Below, in pieces: positions 48,556 through 56,586 of a DNA stretch of 58,263 bases. The translations under genes and the position numbers were made by a program. The notes under the pieces were generated by a model. It made no database searches, was not told the origin of the DNA, and worked only from the letters and a program-made list of their open reading frames with translations. Source of the stretch: DTU018 sp029550685 (GTDB lineage: Bacteria > Bacillota > Syntrophomonadia > Syntrophomonadales > Syntrophomonadaceae); the NCBI GenBank assembly GCA_035412805.1, contig DAONVO010000004.1:1-58263 (forward strand), read 5' to 3'. Position 1 is the first letter of the stretch. The number at the start of each line of letters is the position of its first letter.

Positions 48556-51060
48556 TCATCTAAATAATCCCAATAAGCGCTGGGCTGCTACTACAGCGGC
48601 CCGGGCATCTGCGGAATAAGCGTCAGCTCCAATTTGTGAAGCATAATCCTGGGTCAAAACCGCCCCTCCTACCATAACTTTGCAGTTCAGATTTCTTTCT
48701 CTGACACCAGCTATTACCTCGGCCATACGGGGCATGGTAGTAGTCATTAAGGCACTGAGACCAATAATATCAGCTTTCTCCTTCTCGGCAACATCTAAAA
48801 TTACACTGGCTGGTACATCTTTGCCTAAATCGATCACTTTGAACCCGTAGTTTTCCAACAAGACACACACAATGTTTTTACCTATATCATGAATATCTCC
48901 CTCCACCGTGGCTATCACTATAGTTCCAGCGCTACTGCCACTGTCTTCTTTAAGCAGAGGCTGGAGGTGGGTGAAGGCTGTTTTCATGGTCTCAGCCGCC
49001 ATCATCAGTTGGGGCAGGAAATAACGCTTTTGTTCAAACAATTCACCAGCTTTTTCAATCCCGGGAATCAGTCCTTCGTTGATTACCGTCAGGGGCTCCA
49101 TCCCTTGTTGCAAGGCCTCTTCCAGCAGGCTCACAATACCATCACGGTTCCCCTCTAAAACTGCCTGCTGAAGGCGCTGCTGAATACTGGTACCCTTCTC
49201 AGAACCCCCAGGTGTCTCAGGACTGTCAGGACTTGGTCCCGCTGGGATCGCAGGAGAATTACTCAATAGTGATGGTATATTGCACTGTTCGCACACCGGG
49301 TGGCGGATGGCTTGCCTGGTTGGTTGATAGTCACGATATAGTTCAATATACCTGCTGCAGCCCGGATCACGATTTAGCAGAACTGCTGCAGACTGTATGG
49401 TCTCCATCATCCGTTTATCAAAGGGGTTCACTATGGGCAAATCAACTCCCGCACTCCAAGCCATGGCCAGATAAGCGGAGTTTAATAATTCCCGGGCTGG
49501 CAGCCCGTGAGAAACATTGCTTACCCCAAGTACGGTTCCTACACCCAATTCCCTTTTAACCATCTGTAGGGCTTGTATAGTCTCCATAACCAGACTCTGC
49601 TCGGCACTAGCGGTTTTAACCAGCGTATCTATATAGATGTCTTCGTCCCTCAATCCATATTCCTTGGCACGCTGGTATATTTTGCGAGCAATGACCAGCC
49701 GCTCATCTGCCCGGTCCGGTATTCCCTGCTCATCAAGGCATAGTCCTAGTACTGCGGCTCCATATTTTTTGGCCAGAGGAAGAATAACCTCCAGTTGCTT
49801 ATCTTCCCCGGTAGTGGAGTTGATTAAAGCACGGCCGGCAAATTGCTTTAGTCCAGCTTCAATGGCCTCAGCATTAGTGGAATCAATGGAAATGGGGATA
49901 TCCACCGCACTTTGTATCTCCTGAACAGCCTTTTGCATGGCCTGGGCTTCGTCGATGCCGGGTACACCCATATTGACATCCAGAATGGGAGCGCCGCTAT
50001 ATACCTGTTGACGGGCTTCCTCAACCACCATATGCATTTTACCGTCCTTTATGTCTTGAGCCAGCTTTTTGCGAGCAGTAGGATTGATACGCTCACCAAT
50101 AAAAGCCAAGGGATGGTTATCCCCGATTAGGACATGTTTGCTGCGGGAGGCCAGAGCAAATATCTTTTTAGCCGGACGACTTACCGGAGCCATATTTCTC
50201 AAAGCCCGCGCCATAGCTTGTATATGAGCAGGAGTAGTTCCGCAGCACCCCCCTATTATATTGGCTCCCGCCGCCCGCAAGCGCAGAGCATATTCGGCCA
50301 TATCTTCCGGACTATCCGGGAAAATGGTTTGACCGTTTATCAGCTGAGGCAGTCCGGCATTAGGCTCCACCGAAAGAAAACGGTCGGTCCACTGCCCCAT
50401 CTGTTCAATTACCGGTAACAGTTGCTGAGCTCCGCCCGAACAGTTGGCCCCTATAGCCAGGGGCTGCAAAGCCTCCAATATAATTAAGGCGGTTAAAGGA
50501 TCGGTTCCCATCATGGTCCGCCCCTCTGGTTCGAAGGTCATATGGGCAATGACCGGCAAACGGCTTTCATACCGGGCGGCTATCAAAGCAGCTCTCATCT
50601 CCCCTATATCCGTCATCGTTTCAATGGAAATCAGATCTGCTCCGGCCTTTTCACAAGCTTTTATCTGGGCAGCAAAGGCAGTATACAAATCATCAAAACT
50701 GCAGTCCCCCATGGGGCTAAGCAGTTTCCCAGTAGGCCCTATAGAAGCGGCTACCCAGGCACGCCCCCGGGAAGCCTCCCGGGCAATCCGGACCGTTTCG
50801 GCATTGATTTCATCCACCTTTTCCGCCAGACCATATTCAGCCAGCTTAAAGGCATTTCCGCCAAAGGTATTGGTTTGAATAATATCAGCACCAGCTTCTA
50901 TGTAGAGATCATGAATCTCTTGCAAAATCGAAGGATTTTCTATACCAAACAGTTCCGGGCATTGACCGGGCTGCATGCCTCGTTCCTGCAGCATAGTTCC
51001 CATGGCTCCATCCAGAATCACAACACGTTCCCTGAGTACACTTATTAAATCTCCGGGCAT
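48556..51060 (-). CDS. metH: Cobalamin-dependent methionine synthase lacking the reactivation domain
   Basis: 834 residues. Order: homocysteine S-methyltransferase (residues 1-290; ILDGAMGTMLQERG, zinc Cys in GANCSGG and GGCCGTTP), pterin-binding domain (about 310-570; FIGERINPTARKKLAQDIKDG), a short Pro/Ser linker with a CEQC pair, the B12 cap helix region, and B12-binding (GDIHDIGKNIVCVLLENYGFK, with the cobalt-ligand His). It stops after the B12 domain, so the SAM-binding reactivation domain of long MetH is absent, as in several anaerobes. It heads a SAM-riboswitch-controlled operon. GGAGGAGG precedes the ATG. Confidence 0.95.
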   Translation of the reverse strand: MPGDLISVLRERVVILDGAMGTMLQERGMQPGQCPELFGIENPSILQEIHDLYIEAGADIIQTNTFGGNAFKLAEYGLAEKVDEINAETVRIAREASRGRAWVAASIGPTGKLLSPMGDCSFDDLYTAFAAQIKACEKAGADLISIETMTDIGEMRAALIAARYESRLPVIAHMTFEPEGRTMMGTDPLTALIILEALQPLAIGANCSGGAQQLLPVIEQMGQWTDRFLSVEPNAGLPQLINGQTIFPDSPEDMAEYALRLRAAGANIIGGCCGTTPAHIQAMARALRNMAPVSRPAKKIFALASRSKHVLIGDNHPLAFIGERINPTARKKLAQDIKDGKMHMVVEEARQQVYSGAPILDVNMGVPGIDEAQAMQKAVQEIQSAVDIPISIDSTNAEAIEAGLKQFAGRALINSTTGEDKQLEVILPLAKKYGAAVLGLCLDEQGIPDRADERLVIARKIYQRAKEYGLRDEDIYIDTLVKTASAEQSLVMETIQALQMVKRELGVGTVLGVSNVSHGLPARELLNSAYLAMAWSAGVDLPIVNPFDKRMMETIQSAAVLLNRDPGCSRYIELYRDYQPTRQAIRHPVCEQCNIPSLLSNSPAIPAGPSPDSPETPGGSEKGTSIQQRLQQAVLEGNRDGIVSLLEEALQQGMEPLTVINEGLIPGIEKAGELFEQKRYFLPQLMMAAETMKTAFTHLQPLLKEDSGSSAGTIVIATVEGDIHDIGKNIVCVLLENYGFKVIDLGKDVPASVILDVAEKEKADIIGLSALMTTTMPRMAEVIAGVRERNLNCKVMVGGAVLTQDYASQIGADAYSADARAAVVAAQRLLGLFR

Positions 51061-51092
51061 TCTCCCTTCCTCCTCCAGTGAATTCAGAAATT

Positions 51093-51236
51093 AAAAAAAC
51101 CCTCTTCAGAGGGTTCAATATTACTATTTTCCCCTCTCATCTTTCAGGGCATCCCCTGCAGGAATTGGCACCATACCATTTCTGGCGGTTGCCGGGCTTC
51201 ATCGGGCCAGTCCCTCCACCTCTCTTGATAAGAGTA
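51093..51236 (-). promoter_or_regulatory. SAM-I (S-box) riboswitch upstream of metH
   Basis: On the minus strand the aptamer begins CTCTTATCAAGAGAGGTGGA, then GGGACTGGCCCGATGAAGCC and CGGCAACC, the invariant S-box core, and closes with GATGAGAGGGG (51130-51236). An intrinsic terminator, AACCCTCTGAAGAGGGTT plus a T-run (51093-51115), follows 33 bases before metH. High SAM should favour the terminator and switch off metH, the homocysteine genes, cysK and nadE. Confidence 0.96.
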
Positions 51237-51273
51237 TGTTTACTAATCTTATCATATTTTTTGAAAAATGTAT

Positions 51274-51573
51274 TCAATCTTTATTCGCATCATCCTGCGA
51301 ATCTGATTCATTAACAGTAGTATCTTTAGGAGTATCCTCCACAGGGTCCGGCTGAACTGGTTGGCTGTAATCCTTGGATTTGGGAGGATCATTTAATAGA
51401 ATAGCTTCTTCAAATTCGCGCTTGACCCCTGAAGTAGCTCGCCTTAATTCTCCCACAGCTTTACCAACAGAACGAGCTACATCCGGCAGTTTACTGGGGC
51501 CAACTACGATAACTGCAACTAAAAGAATTAATATAAGTTCCCATGTTCCAATATTGCCGATAAGTCCTACCAT
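51274..51573 (-). CDS. tatA: Twin-arginine translocase subunit TatA/TatB-like
   Basis: 99 residues from the ATG at 51573 with AGGAGG immediately upstream; a longer frame to 51729 has no support. The N-terminal span WELILILLVAVIVVGPSKLPDVARSVGKAVGELRRA is the TatA signature, followed by an amphipathic helix and an acidic tail. It forms the pore for folded proteins with TatC, which is not in the window. Its transcript ends near the metH riboswitch. Confidence 0.92.
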   Translation of the reverse strand: MVGLIGNIGTWELILILLVAVIVVGPSKLPDVARSVGKAVGELRRATSGVKREFEEAILLNDPPKSKDYSQPVQPDPVEDTPKDTTVNESDSQDDANKD

Positions 51574-51884
51574 TTTGACCTCCTGTTTCATCGGCGAGTT
51601 ACCAACACAGTAATCACATAAAATACTTTCGTTCATTGTACTGGTTTTCACTGCTGGTTGGCAAATAGTTTTCACATGCCCCTCTGAGACACACTGTTTT
51701 GCGATCCATGAATTAAAGGTTGTCATCATACTGCTGGGTTCACTGTATATCTAGTTTCATAAAGAGCGATGTCTGATTTCATCAAACTCAGGGTAATAAT
51801 TTGTAATAATTTTGGTTAATTATTCAATAGATAATTGCAGGAATTCTATCCATTTTTCGATAAATATACTACTTACAGGTAGAT
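51574..51884. other. Divergent intergenic region tatA/agrC
   Basis: About 310 bases between the divergent tatA and agrC genes. The right half is very A+T-rich. TAATAATTT occurs twice (51795-51813), and CAGGGTAAT (51790) and TTGGTTAAT (51813) are similar units 23 bases apart, reminiscent of AgrA direct-repeat sites. TATACT near 51867 could be a -10 box. All are weak candidates. Confidence 0.4.
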
Positions 51885-53303
51885 TTGGGGGGGCTGTTTT
51901 TGGGTATTCCCTTATGGATACTATTTATTCATGGCTTTGCGACGGGGTTTTTAACTACTTGGGTAGGGTTATTGTTAATTAATATTAATCCCCCTATGCG
52001 AAAGTTAATTGTAGTAGGGGTCTGCTATGCGGGATTAGCCGTAATTATCCGCAGTGTACCCCTTCCCTTTGGTTTGCATTTTTGCTTGTTAACTACTTTA
52101 TTAATATTCATTATTCAGTGGATAATGGGTTTAACCTTTATTAAAGCACTCATACCTGCTGTATTAGGGAACCTAATTATGGCTCTAGCCGAATCCCTTG
52201 TTTTATCAGCCATACTTAAAGTTTTTCAACTTGATATGGCCACAGTATTAACCAACAAAACGTATTTGCTGACGACACCTATCTCTCAAATTATAATTAT
52301 GTTTTTACTTGCCCTTTTTTTATCTCGTCAGGGCATATTTCTCTTCAATTTCGACTCCTTTTCACCTCCCGGTAATCCCCAACTTTATATACAACGTAAC
52401 AAACTAATCGTTATTTTAATAGCTATAGCATTGATATTGCTTATTCTGCAGGTTTTTTGTATTCAAGCGGTATATAATTTTTATCCCTCCCAATTATTAG
52501 AAGGCGTTGACGTGAAAGTTCTTGGAATTATAATGAGTGCGACTCTTATAGTCACCACTTTTATCATACTATTTCTTATCGGACAGTTGGTTAAATTGAT
52601 TAATCTAGAAAGTGAATTTATAATTCAGCAAACTTATCTTGAGACCGTAGATGAAATGATAATAGCTATCCGCTCTCAGCAACATGACCAAATCAGCCAC
52701 CTCCAAACTCTATATGGATATTTGCAGTTGGGATACCTGGAGGATGCCAGGCAGTACCTGGAGGAAGTGATCGGCGAGATAGCACTCTCCCAGCGTTTTG
52801 CGAATATACGAGATCCAGGCTTATCAGCCTTGGCCTATATCAAGACTGCCCAGGCAATAGCTGAGGGGATAAATTTTGAAATATCCGTAAACACCGACTT
52901 AGATCAGTTAATGATTTCACCTTATGAATTGAACCGGATATTAGGCAACCTAATCGGCAATTCTTTTGATCACGTAAGTAATTTGGGTGAAGATATGAAA
53001 AAAGTTTGGCTAAGAATTAGCCGGGAGGACAATTACTACCTTTTTGAAGTCGCTAATTACGGACATATTGATGATGATCTAGCTACTAAAATTTTCGATA
53101 AAGGAGTAACTTCCAAAACTGGTAACCATGCTGGATTAGGTTTATCCATCGTTCGTGAATTAGTCAACCAACACGGAGGCAAAATTATATTTTCAAATGA
53201 GCATGACAAAGTGATCTTTTCCGTCTACTTACCAGTAAAGGAGGACAAGCATGAAACAATTCGCCCAAAAATTAGCTCACCTGCTAGCCCAGAACTCGCA
53301 TAA
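51885..53303 (+). CDS. agrC: AgrC-type sensor histidine kinase
   Basis: 472 residues from a TTG at 51885; a second TTG at 51900, behind a seven-G run, is equally plausible. Residues about 1-225 contain six membrane spans, the sensor for an extracellular peptide. The phosphoacceptor His267 lies in SQQHDQISHLQTLYGYLQLG, typical of the AgrC/GHKL group, and the ATPase N-box ELNRILGNLIGNSFDHV and G-box GNHAGLGLSIVRELVNQHGG complete it. It overlaps agrB by 53 bases. No AgrA-like regulator is present nearby. Base use is visibly more A+T-rich than the metH side. Confidence 0.88.
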   Translation: MGGLFLGIPLWILFIHGFATGFLTTWVGLLLININPPMRKLIVVGVCYAGLAVIIRSVPLPFGLHFCLLTTLLIFIIQWIMGLTFIKALIPAVLGNLIMALAESLVLSAILKVFQLDMATVLTNKTYLLTTPISQIIIMFLLALFLSRQGIFLFNFDSFSPPGNPQLYIQRNKLIVILIAIALILLILQVFCIQAVYNFYPSQLLEGVDVKVLGIIMSATLIVTTFIILFLIGQLVKLINLESEFIIQQTYLETVDEMIIAIRSQQHDQISHLQTLYGYLQLGYLEDARQYLEEVIGEIALSQRFANIRDPGLSALAYIKTAQAIAEGINFEISVNTDLDQLMISPYELNRILGNLIGNSFDHVSNLGEDMKKVWLRISREDNYYLFEVANYGHIDDDLATKIFDKGVTSKTGNHAGLGLSIVRELVNQHGGKIIFSNEHDKVIFSVYLPVKEDKHETIRPKISSPASPELA

Positions 53304-53889
53304 AACCGTCCATGAAGATGAACTCCGATATGGGATTGAGGTATTGCTTGGAAGCTTTTTGCAAGCAGTTCTTCTTTTGGCATTATCCTTTTTGTCAGGC
53401 CTCTTTTATGAAGCGGTGGGCATAATGATGGCATCTGCATTATACCGCCGTTATTCTGGGGGAGCTCACTGTACTGCCTATTACCGCTGCACCTTAACCA
53501 GCATAATTACTTTTCTCCCTTTAGCATACCTGGTCAGATTATCTCTTCCTTATTTAAACTTAGCAGTGATAATTTCTACAAGCCTGGTCCTGTTACTTAT
53601 TACCTGGTTAAAAGCTCCCGTGGATAATCCTGCCAAACCTATTACCGATTCTTTACAGCGTCAATCACTTCGCCGAAAAGCGTTGCTCATGGCCCTGGTT
53701 TTATGCCTAATAGCTGTGGGGCTGCTGTTTGTTTCCCCGCGGTGGAGTGCAGCTATTATGATGGGACTACTTTGGCAGTCCATTACCTTAACCAAACCGG
53801 GCCATATTTACATGTCACTCTGGGATAATCTCCTTCTCAATATAGAAAAAATTATTAGAAAGGGGGATTATTATGTTCAACAAAGTTAA
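53251..53889 (+). CDS. agrB: AgrB-type autoinducer peptide-processing protease
   Basis: 212 residues with six membrane spans. The catalytic pair His73 and Cys80 lies in YSGGAHCTAYYRC with the family spacing of seven. AgrB cuts the C-terminal tail from the AgrD precursor and closes the thiolactone ring. An AAAGGAGG site lies upstream of the ATG, inside the end of agrC, so translation is coupled. It is followed immediately by agrD, which it should process. Confidence 0.93.
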   Translation: MKQFAQKLAHLLAQNSHKTVHEDELRYGIEVLLGSFLQAVLLLALSFLSGLFYEAVGIMMASALYRRYSGGAHCTAYYRCTLTSIITFLPLAYLVRLSLPYLNLAVIISTSLVLLLITWLKAPVDNPAKPITDSLQRQSLRRKALLMALVLCLIAVGLLFVSPRWSAAIMMGLLWQSITLTKPGHIYMSLWDNLLLNIEKIIRKGDYYVQQS

Positions 53890-54001
53890 ACTAGCTCTTT
53901 GCACATCTCTGTCAGCAGTCTTTGCATTTGTTGCGGCAAGTAATGTAAGTGTAGCCTGTCCAATCTGGTTATACCAACCTGAACTGCCCAAGAAAGACTA
54001 A
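53873..54001 (+). CDS. agrD: AgrD-type cyclic autoinducer peptide precursor
   Basis: 42 residues, overlapping the agrB end by 17 bases. An amphipathic N-terminus (MFNKVKLALCTSLSAVFAFV) leads to the core SVACPIWLYQPELPKKD. The Cys at 29 with a hydrophobic stretch, then QPELPKK, matches clostridial AgrD peptides, in which a five-residue ring forms between Cys and the fourth residue after it (probably C-P-I-W-L) and the YQPELPKKD tail is removed by AgrB. A GGGGG site precedes the ATG. Its size hides it from most gene callers. Confidence 0.9.
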   Translation: MFNKVKLALCTSLSAVFAFVAASNVSVACPIWLYQPELPKKD

Positions 54002-54016
54002 TTTAATCTTTCTATC

Positions 54017-54048
54017 TGGGACAGGCCCAGGCCTGTCCTCTTTTTTTT
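54017..54048 (+). terminator. Rho-independent terminator of the agr operon
   Basis: GGACAGGCC and GGCCTGTCC form a nine-base-pair stem with a two-base loop, followed by CTCTTTTTTTT. It lies 17 bases after agrD. Confidence 0.92.
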
Positions 54049-54072
54049 GTCTTCCATCACCACAACATTAAA

Positions 54073-54282
54073 ACAAAAAAGGCAGACCTCTTAGGGTCCA
54101 CCTTACTGCCTATTTTAAATGTAAATANNNNNNNNNNNNNNNNNNNNNNNNNNNNNNNNNNNNNNNNNNNNNNNNNNNNNNNNNNNNNNNNNNNNNNNNN
54201 NNNNNNNNNNNNNNNNNNNNNNNNNNNACAAAAAAGGCAGACCTCTTAGGGTCCACCTTACTGCCTATTTTAAATGTAAATA
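54073..54282. other. Assembly gap (100 N) bordered by identical 55-base ends
   Basis: The 55 bases at 54073-54127 and 54228-54282 are identical, with 100 N between. This is the pattern left when two contigs overlapping by one assembly k-mer are placed as neighbours without merging. The real chromosome probably has one copy and no gap. No gene lies here. Confidence 0.85.
54229..54266 (-). terminator. Terminator of the holin-like gene
   Basis: On the minus strand AGGCAG and CTGCCT close a longer, partly paired stem (GTGGACCC / AAGAGG region), followed by TTTTTTGT. It lies 23 bases after the stop. The identical copy left of the gap is probably the same site. Confidence 0.7.
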
Positions 54283-54288
54283 TTCTCT

Positions 54289-54618
54289 TTACCTAAGCTC
54301 GGTTGGCACAAACGCATCAACAATCCCAATAACAAAGGCCGCCAGTAGAGCTCCTAATAGAGAGACTTCCAGATAATTAGGCACAATAAACTGGGCTGCA
54401 TATATAACCACGGCAGAAGTAATAAAACCTACAAGTCCCCGGGAACGAGGAGATATCTTGTCTCCTAATATGGCTTCTACAGCATACCCCAGCAAAGCAA
54501 TCACCACTGCTGCGATCAAGGCGCCTATAAAACCTGATACAGTTATACCCGGCAGCAGATAGCCGATCAGCATTAATACCAGTGCAGAAACTACAAAACG
54601 GACAATAGTACCGATCAT
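54289..54618 (-). CDS. Phage holin family 4-like membrane protein
   Basis: 109 residues from the ATG at 54618 with AAAGGAG eight bases upstream. Four membrane spans, with the conserved LIGYLLPGITVSGFIGALIAAVVIALLGYAVEAIL and a positively charged loop (SPRSRGLVGFITSAVV), match the mycobacterial 4-TMS holin family (PF04020), which is widespread on non-phage chromosomes. No phage genes surround it. The function is uncertain. Confidence 0.85.
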   Translation of the reverse strand: MIGTIVRFVVSALVLMLIGYLLPGITVSGFIGALIAAVVIALLGYAVEAILGDKISPRSRGLVGFITSAVVIYAAQFIVPNYLEVSLLGALLAAFVIGIVDAFVPTELR

Positions 54619-54748
54619 GTGTGCTCTCCTTTCATTCATATAATCCATGTAATCCAGGCAGTGCTTTTATTTTCATCCTTTATGATACCTTTATTAGGCT
54701 AAAAATATACTAGGCACCAAAAAGTAAACCACATTTTCGTCAGCACCG

Positions 54749-55309
54749 TTAATTGCCAGCTACTCCACCCGATACAATAAAGGTCATAACCTCAGCACTG
54801 TTTATTGACAGGGGTGTAACCTGATGGCGGGGAAACAGCAGTAGCTGCCCGGCAAAGTTATATGACTGAGGTACATAAACCGATACCATCTCATCCAATC
54901 CCAGGTTATCCAGTGATTCACAGGTAATGAAACCCAATACATGGGCATCCCCATTCGAAGTCAGCTTTACTAGCACCGGCTGGCTAAAACTTTTTTTGTT
55001 ACCTACAAAAGCATTGAGCAAATCCTTTATGGAGCCATATAAAAGTTTGACCAGAGGCAAGCGATTAAAAAGGTTGTCCAGCACCAGCATAATTCTTTTG
55101 GTAAGAAAATTGGAAACCAAAAAACCAATCAGTATTATTAGCAAAATAGTAGTCACAAAGCCTACCCCAGGTATAATTCCTAAACCTGGTATAGGAATTT
55201 TAAGCAGTCCGTCCACTTTCTTAAACAAAAAATAAAATACATAAACTGTTATCACCAGTGGGACAAGGAATAGCAAGCCCTGTAAAAAATAATTGGTCAG
55301 CCGTTTCAT
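54749..55309 (-). CDS. DUF502 family membrane protein
   Basis: 186 residues from the ATG at 55309 with AAGGAGG upstream; the 55339 frame is not supported. Two N-terminal spans (FLQGLLFLVPLVITVYVFYFLF and FVTTILLIILIGFLVSN), a conserved LPLVKLLYGSIKDLLNAFVG and a C-terminal beta region define DUF502. The function is unknown in bacteria. It lies 130 bases upstream of the holin-like gene. Confidence 0.88.
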   Translation of the reverse strand: MKRLTNYFLQGLLFLVPLVITVYVFYFLFKKVDGLLKIPIPGLGIIPGVGFVTTILLIILIGFLVSNFLTKRIMLVLDNLFNRLPLVKLLYGSIKDLLNAFVGNKKSFSQPVLVKLTSNGDAHVLGFITCESLDNLGLDEMVSVYVPQSYNFAGQLLLFPRHQVTPLSINSAEVMTFIVSGGVAGN

Positions 55310-55659
55310 GCTGTAACCTCCTTTAATAAAAACCTTCATTTTCTTTTCATAATTCCTGGTATAGTAAGCTCCGCTTCGCNNNNNNNNNNNNNNNNNNNNN
55401 NNNNNNNNNNNNNNNNNNNNNNNNNNNNNNNNNNNNNNNNNNNNNNNNNNNNNNNNNNNNNNNNNNNNNNNNNNNNNNNATTTTTAAAACATCTGTATAG
55501 TAATTAACTCATGTTTCGCCTCGCATCAACCAAATCCTGCCATAAAACACTGCCGGATGATATCCCCGTGTTCTCAAATCGGGGTTAAAGTATAAATAAT
55601 AAGTTATAGAGTAATTCTGGTAAAATAAAAATCGCAGTATACTTGAAGGAAGTGATTTG
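55310..55659. other. Gene-free region containing the second assembly gap (100 N, 55380-55479)
   Basis: The left edge of the gap ends in GCTCCGCTTCGC, the start of the same dispersed repeat seen at 24504, so the break is probably repeat-caused. The right part (55480-55659) is A+T-rich with no convincing gene; an AAGGAAG site lies before the 55660 gene. Confidence 0.75.
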
Positions 55660-56410
55660 ATGAAAAAAAAGTATAATAACTCTTTGCTTAGGCATTTTTC
55701 TAGGCACTTTAATGAATCCATTGTTAGTACAAGGGCTTACCACTATCCAACCTATAGTGGATGGAAATGTGGTAGAATGCGATTCTCCGCCGATAATAAT
55801 AAACAATCGTGTTTTGGTGCCTGCCCGAGCACTGAGTGAGGCGTTAGGATGCAAGGTAGTATGGGATGAGCAAACTAATTCTGTATTGGTTACTTCGTCC
55901 ACTTTTACGAATAATAATGCTGCTAAGATCTCTAACAATCAAGCAACCAATTCTACTAAGTTAACCTTGGTTAAGGAGCGGTTTGCAATTAAGCTTGGGC
56001 AAGATTTGTACTGGTTATCACCAGAATTCGTTTATCAAGACGATAATAATTACTATTTTGATTTACCTTCAATACTAAAGATTATAGGTGCATATTATAA
56101 CGATTATATAGTAGAGCCAGAGGTTGGTAACCCTTATGTTAAAGGTAGTATAGCGGTAAAAAATAGTGATGATTATCTCACTATTGAACGTAAATACGTC
56201 AATGCTACACAATCCTATGTATTAGGTTCCTTACATAATAAAAACAAATCAAAAGTATATTCCTTTAATTCAAAGCCAGGGGAAGAGACAGGCGTATTTA
56301 CGCAGCATGACAGGCTCTTCTTTCCATTAGAATCAGTTTTAGGTACATTCAACATACAATATAGCATTGCTAAAGATAATGCTAATGGAATCTATGTAAT
56401 CACATTCTAA
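55660..56410 (+). CDS. Secreted protein with copper amine oxidase N-terminal (stalk) domain, apparent -1 frameshift
   Basis: From the ATG at 55660 the product is MKKKYNNSLL and soon ends. If the run of eight A after the ATG is read as seven, a clean signal peptide appears (MKKSIITLCLGIFLGTLMNP) that continues without stop into the 232-codon frame from 55712. Next is a copper amine oxidase N-terminal-like repeat (IQPIVDGNVVECDSPPIIIN through LGCKVVWDEQTNSVLV) and an unrecognised beta-rich domain to residue 240. It is probably exported or wall-attached. The frameshift may be sequencing error, slippage-based phase variation or decay. Confidence 0.75.
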
Positions 56411-56480
56411 ACTCTAAATCCGGTTTTTTAGCTAGAACTAATTCCCCGGCTTTAGGATAAGTTAATTAATATATACTTTT

Positions 56481-56522
56481 GCTCTCTTCCGCCTGATCAA
56501 CGGAGGTGAGCTTTTATTTTTT
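56481..56522 (+). terminator. Terminator after the secreted protein gene
   Basis: GCTC and a nearby CTTCCG pair with CGGAGG and GAGC to form a bulged stem, followed by TTTTATTTTTT. It lies 71 bases after the stop. Confidence 0.7.
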
Positions 56523-56586
56523 CAGGGAAGAAAAATAGATAGCTGCAACAGTATTTGCCTCCCCCCAGATACACATCATCCTCCCG

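Noticed and set aside
54289..54618. Prophage because of the holin-like gene.
   Set aside because: No other phage genes are nearby and this family is common on ordinary chromosomes.
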